Below, piece by piece: positions 10,040 to 17,589 of a stretch of DNA of 64,000 bases. How positions within the stretch are numbered: position 1 is the stretch's first letter; the number at the start of each line of letters is the position of its first letter. Under the pieces are notes generated by a model, which did no database searches, was not told the origin of the DNA, and saw only the letters and a list, made by a program, of their open reading frames with translations. Source of the DNA: Azospirillum canadense (GTDB lineage: Bacteria > Pseudomonadota > Alphaproteobacteria > Azospirillales > Azospirillaceae); the NCBI RefSeq assembly GCF_025961225.1, contig NZ_JAOQNG010000010.1, positions 1,230,501-1,294,500 on the forward strand, in the 5' to 3' direction. The position numbers and the translations under genes are program-made.

Positions 10040-10133
10040 GGTCGGTTCCTGTGGTCGGCGCGCGCGGCTGGAACGCTGGCGAAGGGCGGCCGGCGGGGTT
10101 TGCCCGGCGGACGCCGGCAAACCCCTTTCCGCA

Positions 10134-11174
10134 TCAGGCGGGATGGGCGGGATAGGCTGCGAAGCCGACCTGGCCGACGGAGGCGTCGAAGTAGAGTTGG
10201 TAGCTGTTCAGCAGGTGGAAGCCGGTGTTCACGAAGTGCCCCTCGCCGCGCGGCAGCAGATACTGCGGCGGCACCGCGTCTTGGGCGAGGCTTTCCGTGG
10301 TGAAGACGGTCGTCTCAACGCCGGCCAGTTCGATCCGCGTCGTGCCGGTGATGCCGTAGCTGTAGACGACCGACACGGTCGCAGGCTCCACCGGCAGTTC
10401 GACGGCGACGATCGACCCCGCGGTGATCCTGGTTTCGTAGTCCGGAACGGGCATCTTCACCATCGACAGGTCAAGCCCGGTGTCCACCAGGATTTCGTAC
10501 TTGGTCGTGTCGGTGGGGTTGATGTTGCTGACGCGGAAATGGCCCGTCGGCGTCGACCACTGGCTGGAATTCTTCGGAGCGTTGCCCTTCCCCAGATACG
10601 TCAGCTTCTGGAAGCCGAAGGCGCTGGCCCCCAGCTGCGTCGCCGCCTGGGCCGGCGTGCAACCGAGCCAGATTCCCTTGGTGGTCAGCAGATAGGACGG
10701 GTACAACTCCCCCGTGGCCATGCCCTTGATCGCCAGGAACGGGTTGTCGCCCAGAACCGGGCGGCCGAAGCCGATGCCGCACATGTGCGGAGTCTTGATG
10801 ACCGCGCCGATCATGGAGATGGTGGGCGCGGTGGCAACCGCCTCGTTATCCTTCAGCCCGACGGACAGGTCGGTGACCGTGTAGTGGAAGCCGTGGATGT
10901 CGTCGGCCGACGGCTGGTACTTGACCACCGCCGGACCACCGAGCGTCACGCCCGGCAACAGGTTGCCGACGATGGTATTGGTCGCCTCGTTGTAAACGTA
11001 GACGCCGTCCACATAGAAAAAGGAGGCGGGAACCACAAGACCGTTGGATCCGGTGTCGAGCTGCACCGTCAGCGGCTTGCCGCCGTTGGGCATGGCGACT
11101 TGGATGTGAAAGCTGCCCTCGGAATCCTGAACGATGGGAATCTCAACCGGGCCAATCGAAACAGTATCGGTCAT
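10134..11174 (-). CDS. Pepsin-like (family A1-type) bilobed aspartic peptidase homologue, paralogue 1
   Basis: 346 residues, about the size of mature pepsin. The first triad is in LTVQLDTGSNGLVVP (Asp40; pepsin has FDTGSSNLWVP) and the second in YEILVDTGLDLSMVKMP (Asp231), 191 residues apart versus 183 in pepsin. A flap-like Tyr86 (VVKYQPSADDIHG) and the turn CGIGFGRP (132-139, like GILGLAY) are in the expected places. The end, NTGFHLLNSYQLYFDASVGQVGF, parallels the pepsin C-terminus. No signal peptide, propeptide or membrane segment is present, as in the few bacterial pepsin homologues known (e.g. shewasins). GGAGGA lies upstream of the ATG at 11174, making this the first gene of a probable two-gene operon. 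The upstream region is very AT-rich, hinting at acquisition. Substrate and activity are unknown. Confidence 0.68.
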   Translation of the reverse strand: MTDTVSIGPVEIPIVQDSEGSFHIQVAMPNGGKPLTVQLDTGSNGLVVPASFFYVDGVYVYNEATNTIVGNLLPGVTLGGPAVVKYQPSADDIHGFHYTVTDLSVGLKDNEAVATAPTISMIGAVIKTPHMCGIGFGRPVLGDNPFLAIKGMATGELYPSYLLTTKGIWLGCTPAQAATQLGASAFGFQKLTYLGKGNAPKNSSQWSTPTGHFRVSNINPTDTTKYEILVDTGLDLSMVKMPVPDYETRITAGSIVAVELPVEPATVSVVYSYGITGTTRIELAGVETTVFTTESLAQDAVPPQYLLPRGEGHFVNTGFHLLNSYQLYFDASVGQVGFAAYPAHPA

Positions 11175-11653
11175 GACAATTTTCCTCCAGACGATAATTG
11201 CTTGAAGCGCAAAGTGTAAATTATGCACCTTTCCATTTGCGTGAGTTATTTTGAAATAAAATGAATCATATTACCTAATGTACGGGGAAAATAATGCATA
11301 CCATTGAAGGAGTTTTGGGCGTGCATTCAAATGAGCACTTATGTGTTCAGAACAACGACCCGCCCATGCTTTGACGTGGTGCGGCCGACGGTTTGTCGAT
11401 GGTGTGGCTGGTGCGCGGGCGGGGGACGCTGCGGCGCGACGTGGACGCGACCGTCCGGCGGAAGGCCGGCACCGCCGACCAACCGAGCCCCTCCCCCATC
11501 GAGGGAGAGGGGTTTTTCATTCTCGTGCAAGGCCTTGCCGCCTTGCCAGAAGGCGTTTTTGCAGCCGATCTTCGGCGGGGGCCGCGGAACAGGGCGCGGC
11601 GCCCCTTACAGCAAATCCCGCTGATCGTGACCGATCATCTTCGGGACTTGGTG
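11175..11653. other. AT-rich control region of the aspartic-peptidase pair plus GC-rich repeat
   Basis: 479 bp. The part next to the peptidase gene (11175-11345) is the most AT-rich stretch of the window and contains a 14-bp palindrome TTATTT-TG-AAATAA at 11246-11259, a candidate operator. At 11489-11518 lies a GC-rich hairpin followed by TTTTT (CCCCTCCCCC...GGGAGAGGGG), a variant of the window's palindromic repeat. TGATCG-TGAC-CGATCA (11622-11637) sits just past the ilvE stop. No convincing gene. Confidence 0.55.
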
Positions 11654-12526
11654 TTACCCCCGCACCAGCGCGTCGTAATCCTTCACCAGAACCTCGCACA
11701 CCCGGCCCGGGGTGAAGGTATGCTCGCCGATCTGGCCGACGGGGGTGACTTCCGCGGCGGTGCCGGTCAGGAAGACCTCCTGAGTGTTGGCCAGCTCGTC
11801 CGGCTGGATGTGGCGTTCGATCACCTCGATGCCGCGCTTCTTGGCGAGATCGATGACCGTGCGGCGGGTGATGCCGTCCAGGAAGCAGTCGGGCTTCGGG
11901 GTGTGGATCTTGCCGTCCATCACCAGGAACAGGTTGGCGCCGGTTGCCTCCGCCAGGTAACCGCGGTAGTCCAGCATCAGCGCGTCCTGGTAGCCCTTGG
12001 CCTCCGCCTCGTGCTTGGAGAGCGTGCAGATCATGTAGAGGCCGGCCGCCTTCGACGCGGTCGGGGCGGTGTCGGGCGCGGGGCGGCGCCAGGGGGCCCA
12101 CATCAGCTTGATGCCGGCCATCTTCGCTTCCGGGCTGAAATAGCTCGGCCACTGCCAGACGGCGATGGCGACGTGGATGCGGCTGTCCTGCGCCGCGACG
12201 CCCATCATCTCGCTGCCGCGCCACGCCACCGGGCGGACATAGGCGTCGGTGAAGCCCATCGCCTTCACGGTCTCGTTCGTCGCCGCGTCGATCTCCGCCA
12301 CCGAATAGGGCAGATCGAATCCAAGAATGCGGGCCGACGCCGCCAGACGCTCGCTGTGCTCCGTCAGCTTGAAGACCTTGCCGTTGTAGACGCGCTCGCC
12401 CTCGAAGACGCAGCTGGCGTAATGCAGGCCGTGCGTCAGGACGTGCAGGTTCGCCTCGCGCCACGGGACCAGCGCGCCGTCGTACCAGATCACGCCGTCA
12501 CGATCGTCGAAGGGAAGGATGGACAT
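11654..12526 (-). CDS. ilvE: Branched-chain amino acid aminotransferase
   Basis: 290 residues of the class IV PLP aminotransferase fold. It transfers the amino group between glutamate and the 2-oxo acids of Val, Leu and Ile, the last step of their synthesis. Signatures are the N-terminal WYDGALVPWREANLHVLTHGLHY, the PLP lysine in TASKAAGLYM, and the class IV pattern EATGANLFLVMDGKI followed by DGITRRTVIDLAKKRGIEV. The start MSILPFDDRDG at 12526 is preferred to a longer frame reaching 12643, which would overlap the divergent promoter. The enzyme acts with IlvD, whose gene lies separately at 26858. It is divergent from a MarR-family gene, a likely local regulator. Confidence 0.94.
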   Translation of the reverse strand: MSILPFDDRDGVIWYDGALVPWREANLHVLTHGLHYASCVFEGERVYNGKVFKLTEHSERLAASARILGFDLPYSVAEIDAATNETVKAMGFTDAYVRPVAWRGSEMMGVAAQDSRIHVAIAVWQWPSYFSPEAKMAGIKLMWAPWRRPAPDTAPTASKAAGLYMICTLSKHEAEAKGYQDALMLDYRGYLAEATGANLFLVMDGKIHTPKPDCFLDGITRRTVIDLAKKRGIEVIERHIQPDELANTQEVFLTGTAAEVTPVGQIGEHTFTPGRVCEVLVKDYDALVRG

Positions 12527-12576
12527 GGGTGTTTCCTGCGTGGCTTTGGCCCCGCGTCCGGAAAAAATTTCGCGCG

Positions 12577-12609
12577 GGGAAATTGTTGAGCGTTTCCCTT
12601 GTTTAAGGG
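12577..12609. promoter_or_regulatory. Inverted repeats between ilvE and the MarR gene
   Basis: Two nested dyads: GGGAAA (12577-12582) with TTTCCC (12593-12598), and CCCTT-GTTT-AAGGG (12596-12609). They lie in the 146-bp divergent region, 51-83 bp from the ilvE start and 64 or more from the MarR start. Either could be the site of the MarR-family protein; neither is proven. Confidence 0.35.
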
Positions 12610-12672
12610 CGTTTGTTCGTTTATGTCTGTGTGACTGACCCATTTGTAACGATTTGCACCGATCACGTCAAC

Positions 12673-13185
12673 ATGGCTGACATAAAAGCAGGCGTGAACC
12701 AGCTGTTCCTCCGCGAGGAGGAGCTGCGGACGGGGATGGAACTCCTGTTCTACGCCTACCGTGAATTCACCGCGGAGCCGGACGAGATTCTGGCGGAGAT
12801 CGGTTTCGGCCGGGCGCACCACCGTGTCATCTATTTCGTTGGGCGCTACCCGAAGATCACCGTGTCGGAGCTTCTGGCGATCCTGAAGATCACGAAGCAG
12901 AGCCTGTCGCGCGTGCTGGGGGAACTGGTCCGGCAGGAATACATCCTGCAGCAGACGGGCGTGCGCGATCGCCGACAGCGGCTTCTGGAACTGACGGACA
13001 AGGGCGTGGAACTGGAACGGCTGCTGTCGGAAACGCAGCGGCAGCGGATCGCCCGCGCTTATCGCATGGCGGGAGCCGAGGCGGTGGAAGGCTTCCGCAA
13101 GGTCATGCTGGGGATGATGGACGAGGAGGACCGGGCGAAGTTCGCACCGCCAGTGCCGGCCCGGCTCGCCGCCGTGAAGCGGTAG
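12673..13185 (+). CDS. MarR-family transcriptional regulator (PetP-like)
   Basis: 170 residues with a winged helix-turn-helix: KITVSELLAILKITKQSLSRVLGELVRQEYILQQ is the DNA-reading part and GVRDRRQRLLELTDKGVEL the wing. The wing DRR and LTDKG patterns are classical MarR features. N- and C-terminal helices would form the dimer interface. The ATG at 12673 (MADIKAGVNQ) is chosen because the upstream frame to 12613 runs into the intergenic dyads. No clear ribosome-binding site is present, so a very short leader is possible. Divergence from ilvE suggests control of ilvE and itself. Similar regulators in purple bacteria are called PetP. Confidence 0.88.
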   Translation: MADIKAGVNQLFLREEELRTGMELLFYAYREFTAEPDEILAEIGFGRAHHRVIYFVGRYPKITVSELLAILKITKQSLSRVLGELVRQEYILQQTGVRDRRQRLLELTDKGVELERLLSETQRQRIARAYRMAGAEAVEGFRKVMLGMMDEEDRAKFAPPVPARLAAVKR

Positions 13186-13223
13186 GAACCGGGCGCGGCC
13201 CGCTTGGGGCATGCGCCCCGGAG

Positions 13224-13520
13224 CTACTCGCTGGTCGGGGCTGCACCGTTGGACGCGTTGTTGGACGCGTCACCAGTCGACGCATCACCAATCGACGCAT
13301 CGCCGGCCGAGGCTTCGCCGCTCGGAGCGGCGGCCGCGCCCGCCGCCTCGTCCTTGCCAGCTGCGGACGGCGCGCCGCGGCGGCGGAATGAGGTCCTTTT
13401 GTAGACCACGGTGTCGGAGGACCCCGGCGGGCATTGAACGATCTTGCCCCCCTTCGCGAGGAATTCGCGAGTCATGGAGTCGAGCTCATTCCGATCCGCG
13501 TTGCGGTTATCGGATGCCAT
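13224..13520 (-). CDS. Small conserved-type protein with GDAS repeat tail, function unknown
   Basis: 98 residues. The N-terminal half, MASDNRNADRNELDS then FLAKGGKIVQCPPGSSDTVVYKRTSFRRRG, looks folded or ligand-binding and contains one cysteine. The C-terminal half is low complexity, Ala/Ser/Gly/Asp-rich, with repeats GDASIGDASTGDAS. The ATG has an excellent GGAGG site (GCAGGAGGCATGC). The motif FL-x2-GG-x-I-x3-PPG resembles short stretches in small transcription-associated proteins, but I cannot assign a family. It reads leftward, 118 bp downstream of cspA. Confidence 0.6.
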   Translation of the reverse strand: MASDNRNADRNELDSMTREFLAKGGKIVQCPPGSSDTVVYKRTSFRRRGAPSAAGKDEAAGAAAAPSGEASAGDASIGDASTGDASNNASNGAAPTSE

Positions 13521-13638
13521 GCATGCCTCCTGCGATCGTGATCGGCCCTATTCGGATCCATGCGCCGGACTGCGGCGACGAGAAAGGGCGTTTTTGAAAA
13601 AGCGGCTGAGGAAATGCCGGATTCGGAAAGGCCTTCGT

Positions 13639-13848
13639 TCAAACGGCTTTCAGGTTCGCCGCGGCGCTCTTGCCCTTCTTCGGGTCGCGCTGCAGCTCGT
13701 AGGACAGCTTCTGGCCTTCGTGGACGTTGCCGATGCCTGACCGCTCAACGGCGGAGATGTGGAGGAACACATCCTCCGTGCCGTCTTCCGGCTGGATGAA
13801 GCCGTAGCCCTTGGTGGTGTTGAACCATTTGACGGTTCCGATAGCCAT
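13639..13848 (-). CDS. cspA: Cold-shock protein, CspA family
   Basis: 69 residues, one cold-shock (OB-fold) domain. RNP1 (KGYGFIQP) and RNP2 (DVFLHIS) are both present after the family start MAIGTVKWFN. CspA-type proteins bind single-stranded RNA/DNA and melt RNA secondary structure. The internal ATG at 13848 is preceded by AAGGAACTG. The longer frame reaching 14154 is the 5' untranslated region being read as protein. A long leader is normal for genes of this family and may act as a temperature-sensitive element. The organism probably has several csp paralogues, so expression on cold shock cannot be assumed. Confidence 0.95.
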   Translation of the reverse strand: MAIGTVKWFNTTKGYGFIQPEDGTEDVFLHISAVERSGIGNVHEGQKLSYELQRDPKKGKSAAANLKAV

Positions 13849-14177
13849 CTGGCAGTTCCTTGGACGCAAGTTGCCCACGGCAGACCTGCCGCGGGCATCA
13901 AATCCCGAGGGGGGACCAAACGCAGAAGTCTGCACGCGGACCGCATTCCCAGAAATTCGACTCCCTAGACGTGGGGTCCGCGGGGCCGGGATGCAACCCG
14001 ATCCCTTGTCCCAACCGGCTAGCACGGCCATGCCGGAGCCCATGCCCGTCAGCCGTCGACCGTCATCTCCGGAACGGCAGGACGGGGTAGCCGAACCTGC
14101 CCTAAGGCCGAATTGTGTGCCTTGCGGACGATACCCCATAGTTTCCCCCACCATGAACTTGCGGGGGAGGCGGAGGC
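13849..14177. other. Divergent region between cspA and a hybrid histidine kinase
   Basis: 329 bp. The half adjacent to cspA probably is its long 5' untranslated leader. The end next to the kinase gene carries GGGGGAGGCGGAGG, the ribosome-binding region of its GTG start. No clear promoter hexamers or operators stand out. Confidence 0.45.
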
Positions 14178-16388
14178 GTGCAGCGTGCTCATCTCGTGGC
14201 TGCCTTCCTGGGCTTCGCCGCGCTGTGCGTCGGCGGTTCCGCCCTGTCGGTCTGGCATGACCGCACCGCCACGCTGGACCAGGCGCAACGGGAGATCGCC
14301 GCCACCGCGCAGCTGCTGGACGAGCACGCCAACCGGGTCTTCGAGTCGGGCGACACGCTGCTTCAGCTGTTCACGGCCGTCGTGGCGGGGTGGGACCTGA
14401 CCGACCCCGACGAGGAACAACGGGTGTGGGAGCTGCTGCGCGCGCGCATCGACCGGATGCCGCAGCTGGGCGCCGTCCGGGTGGTGGACGCCCAGGGGCG
14501 GACCGTCCTGGACAGCGCGCGGCCGCCGGGGTCCGCACACACACGCGGGCCGGTCGCCTCCGCGGTGGATCGGGACGCCGGCCAGGACGGCCTCCAACGC
14601 GCCATCCTGGCGCATCGCGGCAGCGGCAGCGGCGGCGGCAGCGGCGGTGGACTGCGCGTCGGGGCGACGATGGGAGAGGCCGACGGCGCCGGCGACCGCT
14701 TCACGATCAGCCGCGCGCTGCACGATGCCGACGGCCGGGTCCGCGCCGTCGTCGTTCTGGCGATCCGCGGCAGCTATTTCTCCCGCATCTACGGGCAGAC
14801 CGGCTGGGGGACCGGGGCGCGCCTCGCCCTGTTCACCGCGGCGCGGGAGCGGCTGGCCGAATGGCCGCCGGACGGTTCGGTGGATCCTCCGGTCGCCGCC
14901 TGGCCGCAGCCCTGGGATCCTCCGGACATGCCGGCCATGCCCGACGGAACCCACCTGACGGCCGCCCGCCAGCTCGACCCATACCCCGTGGTCGTGGTGG
15001 CGAGCCGGCCGCTGCACGAAATCCTGGCCGGCTGGCGGGAACGCGCCGCCTGGGCCGGGGCGATCACCGGCGGCGTCCTGGCCGGCGTGGGCCTTCTGTT
15101 CCTCTACGCCCTGTCCGGCATCCGGCGCGAGGAGGCGGTGCGGGCCGAACTGGTCCGCGCCAACCTGGGCCTGGACGAGCGCGTGCGCCGCCGCACGGCG
15201 GAGCTGGAGGGGGCGCTGCGCGCGGCCGAGACCGCCAACCTCGCCAAGATGAAGGTATTGGCCACCGTCAGCCACGACCTGCGGCAGCCGCTCCAGGGGC
15301 TGGCGGCCTTTCACGACCTGCTGCTGAAGGACTCGCCCAACCCCGACCTGCACCGGCTGGGCGGCATGGCGTCCGCCTCGCTCCAGGCTGGGCAGAGGCT
15401 GCTCGACGACCTGCTGACGCTGTCGCGGCTGGAGGCCGGGGTGGTCCCGGTGGAGATGGCCGACTTCCCCGTCGGGCCGCTGCTGGAACAGCTGACCGCC
15501 GAACTGGCGGCGGAGGCGGAGGGCAAGGGCCTGCGGCTGCGGGTCGTGCCGACCGCCGCCTGGGTGCGCAGCGACCCCGCCCGGTTGCAGCCGATCCTGC
15601 GGAACCTGCTGTCCAACGCGGTGAAATACACCACCAGCGGCGGCATCGTCGTCGGCGTGCGCCGCCGGGACGACCGCGTGCGGGTGGAGGTCTGGGACAG
15701 CGGCCAGGGCATCCCCGAGGCCGAACTGGGGACCATCTGGGAGGAGTTCTACCAGATCGGCAACCCGGCCCGGGACGGATCGCGCGGCGCGGGGCTGGGC
15801 CTGTCGATCGTGGACCGTACGGCGCGCCTGTTGAACCACCCCTTGGACGTGCGGTCGCGCCACGGCCGCGGGTCCGTGTTCGCGGTCACGCTGCCACGCG
15901 CCGAGGCCACGGCTACGGATGTGGCGGCGCCGGAATCGCCGGTTTTCGTTCTTCCCGTGGGACAAGCGCCTGCGGCCCGGGCGGCGACGTCCGCCGGGCG
16001 GCTCGGCGGGCGGATGATCCTGATCGTCGAGGACGACCCCTTGCAACGCAGTTCCCTGACCCTGCTTCTGGAACAGGCCGGGGCCGTGGTGGTGGCCGCG
16101 GACAGCTTCGACACCGCGCTGGCCATGACGCGGGCGACCCTCACGTCGCCGTCGGCGATCCTCAGCGACTATCGCCTGCCCGGCGGCACGGACGGGCTGA
16201 GCGGAATCGAACGGTTGCGTGCCGCGCTGGGCATCGGGATTCCCGCCGTCCTGCTGACCGGAGAATTGTCGGCCGAGCTTGCCCGAGCCGCCAAGGCCGC
16301 CCGGTGCACGGTGTTGACGAAGCCGGCCCAGCCCGCGCGGATTCTCGCCACCCTGGCCGAGATGACCGCCGCAGAGGCCGCGGCGTGA
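14178..16388 (+). CDS. Hybrid sensor histidine kinase / response regulator
   Basis: 736 residues. TM1 is at about 5-25 and TM2 at about 297-315; between them is an extracytoplasmic sensing region of Cache (dCache_1/PDC) type, ending in a QLDPYPVVVVASRPLHEIL-like strand. Next come a coiled linker, a HisKA domain with phospho-accepting His366 (VSHDLRQPLQG), a HATPase domain (NLLSNAVKYT, GQGIPE, GAGLGLSIV), and a C-terminal receiver with Asp664 (ILSDYRLPGG). A flexible GSGSGGGSGGG insert sits in the sensor part. The start is GTG at 14178 with a strong purine-rich site. The internal receiver suggests a phosphorelay or feedback on the kinase. No separate cognate regulator is adjacent. The signal is unknown. 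Confidence 0.9.
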   Translation: MQRAHLVAAFLGFAALCVGGSALSVWHDRTATLDQAQREIAATAQLLDEHANRVFESGDTLLQLFTAVVAGWDLTDPDEEQRVWELLRARIDRMPQLGAVRVVDAQGRTVLDSARPPGSAHTRGPVASAVDRDAGQDGLQRAILAHRGSGSGGGSGGGLRVGATMGEADGAGDRFTISRALHDADGRVRAVVVLAIRGSYFSRIYGQTGWGTGARLALFTAARERLAEWPPDGSVDPPVAAWPQPWDPPDMPAMPDGTHLTAARQLDPYPVVVVASRPLHEILAGWRERAAWAGAITGGVLAGVGLLFLYALSGIRREEAVRAELVRANLGLDERVRRRTAELEGALRAAETANLAKMKVLATVSHDLRQPLQGLAAFHDLLLKDSPNPDLHRLGGMASASLQAGQRLLDDLLTLSRLEAGVVPVEMADFPVGPLLEQLTAELAAEAEGKGLRLRVVPTAAWVRSDPARLQPILRNLLSNAVKYTTSGGIVVGVRRRDDRVRVEVWDSGQGIPEAELGTIWEEFYQIGNPARDGSRGAGLGLSIVDRTARLLNHPLDVRSRHGRGSVFAVTLPRAEATATDVAAPESPVFVLPVGQAPAARAATSAGRLGGRMILIVEDDPLQRSSLTLLLEQAGAVVVAADSFDTALAMTRATLTSPSAILSDYRLPGGTDGLSGIERLRAALGIGIPAVLLTGELSAELARAAKAARCTVLTKPAQPARILATLAEMTAAEAAA

Positions 16389-16494
16389 TGCCATCGCGGC
16401 CAGCGGGTGTTGCCGGTTGTCCTTGTTCACCCCTTTCGCTACCCTGACACCATGATTTGCCGCGTAGGGCGGCGCGTTGACGGAGGCTGTGGTG

Positions 16495-16815
16495 ATGGGC
16501 GGACGCGGGCTGGTGTGGCTTTCGGTGGTTCTGTGGGCGTTAAGCGCCGCGCCGCTCCTGGCCCAGACGCCGCCTCCCCCGCAGCCACATCCGCCCGGGG
16601 GCCATCCGCCCCCGCCGCAGGCGTACGAGGACTGCCGCGGCCGGAAGGCCGGGGACACCGTCCAGCACACGACTCCGCAAAGGCGGGTGCCCGCCACTTG
16701 CGAGGCGTCGCCGAAGGGTCTGGTCGCACGCCCCCACCACCCGCCGCCGCCCGCATCCCCTCCCCCGCCGCCGCCGGGACAGCCGCCGGGACAGCCGCCC
16801 GCGCCGCGCGGATGA
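16495..16815 (+). CDS. Small secreted proline-rich protein
   Basis: 106 residues. An N-terminal signal peptide (VWLSVVLWALSAAPLLAQ) is followed by Pro/His-rich flanks (TPPPPQPHPP; PPPASPPPPPP) around a central segment YEDCRGRKAGDTVQHTTPQ then ATCEASPKGLVARP. The two cysteines of the centre (CRGRKAGD...ATC) could form a disulfide; this pattern recurs in small exported alphaproteobacterial proteins of unknown function. The ATG at 16495 follows CGGAGG by 8 nt. Low-complexity composition makes gene prediction uncertain, but signal peptide, site and central motif support it. Confidence 0.6.
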   Translation: MGGRGLVWLSVVLWALSAAPLLAQTPPPPQPHPPGGHPPPPQAYEDCRGRKAGDTVQHTTPQRRVPATCEASPKGLVARPHHPPPPASPPPPPPGQPPGQPPAPRG

Positions 16816-16866
16816 GGTGGATACCGGCGGATGGTGCGGCGCGCGCGGGCGCGCTATAGTCGCGCC

Positions 16867-17562
16867 ATGACCGAAGACCAGCCCCACATCCTGGTTGTCG
16901 ACGACGACACCCGCCTGCGCGAGCTGCTGCGCAAATACCTGGCCGGCAACGGCTTCCTGGTGAGCACCGCGAAGGACGCCGCCGACGCGCGGGCCAAGCT
17001 GGGCGGGCTGTCTTTCGACCTGCTGGTGCTCGACATCATGATGCCCGGGGAAACCGGGCTGGAGCTGACCGAGGCGCTGCGCAAAGACCGCGACATGCCG
17101 ATCCTGCTGCTGACCGCGCGCGGCGAGCCGGACGACCGCATCGCCGGGCTGGAGGCCGGGGCCGACGACTACCTCGCCAAGCCCTTCAACCCTCGGGAAC
17201 TGCTGCTGCGCATCAACTCCATCCTGCGCCGGCAGGCCAGCCGCCCGCCGGAGCCGGCACCGCCGCAGCCGGTGCGGCTCGGCCCCATGATCTATTTCCC
17301 GGACCGCGACGAGTTGCGCGCCGGCGAGGAGGTGATCCGCCTGACCACGGCGGAGGCCAGCCTGCTGCGCATCCTCGCCGCCGCGCCCGGCACCACCTTC
17401 TCGCGCGAGGAGCTGACCGAGCGCAGCAAGGTCGCCGGCAACGCCCGCACCATCGACGTGCAGGTGACCCGGCTGCGCCGCAAGATCGAGGCCGACCCGC
17501 GCGAGCCACGCTACCTGCACACCGTGCGCGGCGAGGGGTACGTGTTGCGGCCAGATCCTTAA
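16867..17562 (+). CDS. OmpR/PhoB-type response regulator
   Basis: 231 residues: receiver domain 1-120 with acidic pocket VVDDD (11-14) and phospho-acceptor Asp56 (LLVLDIMMPGETG), conserved Lys in YLAKPF, then a winged-helix DNA-binding domain (LTTAEASLLRILA, then RTIDVQVTRLRRKIEADPREP and HTVRGEGYVL). It is 27 nt upstream of a histidine kinase in the same direction, so the two form a two-component operon. The start is the ATG of MTEDQPHILV; the frame is open upstream to 16831 but that part has no homologous start. Sequence style matches alphaproteobacterial OmpR/FeuP-type regulators of envelope functions, but the regulon is not visible here. Confidence 0.93.
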   Translation: MTEDQPHILVVDDDTRLRELLRKYLAGNGFLVSTAKDAADARAKLGGLSFDLLVLDIMMPGETGLELTEALRKDRDMPILLLTARGEPDDRIAGLEAGADDYLAKPFNPRELLLRINSILRRQASRPPEPAPPQPVRLGPMIYFPDRDELRAGEEVIRLTTAEASLLRILAAAPGTTFSREELTERSKVAGNARTIDVQVTRLRRKIEADPREPRYLHTVRGEGYVLRPDP

Positions 17563-17589
17563 AGATCGTACCCGTAAGAGGACCATGCC

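Noticed and set aside
14049..16697. An 882-codon leftward open frame
   Set aside because: Antisense to the hybrid kinase; low-complexity Gly/Arg/Gln-rich with no motif.
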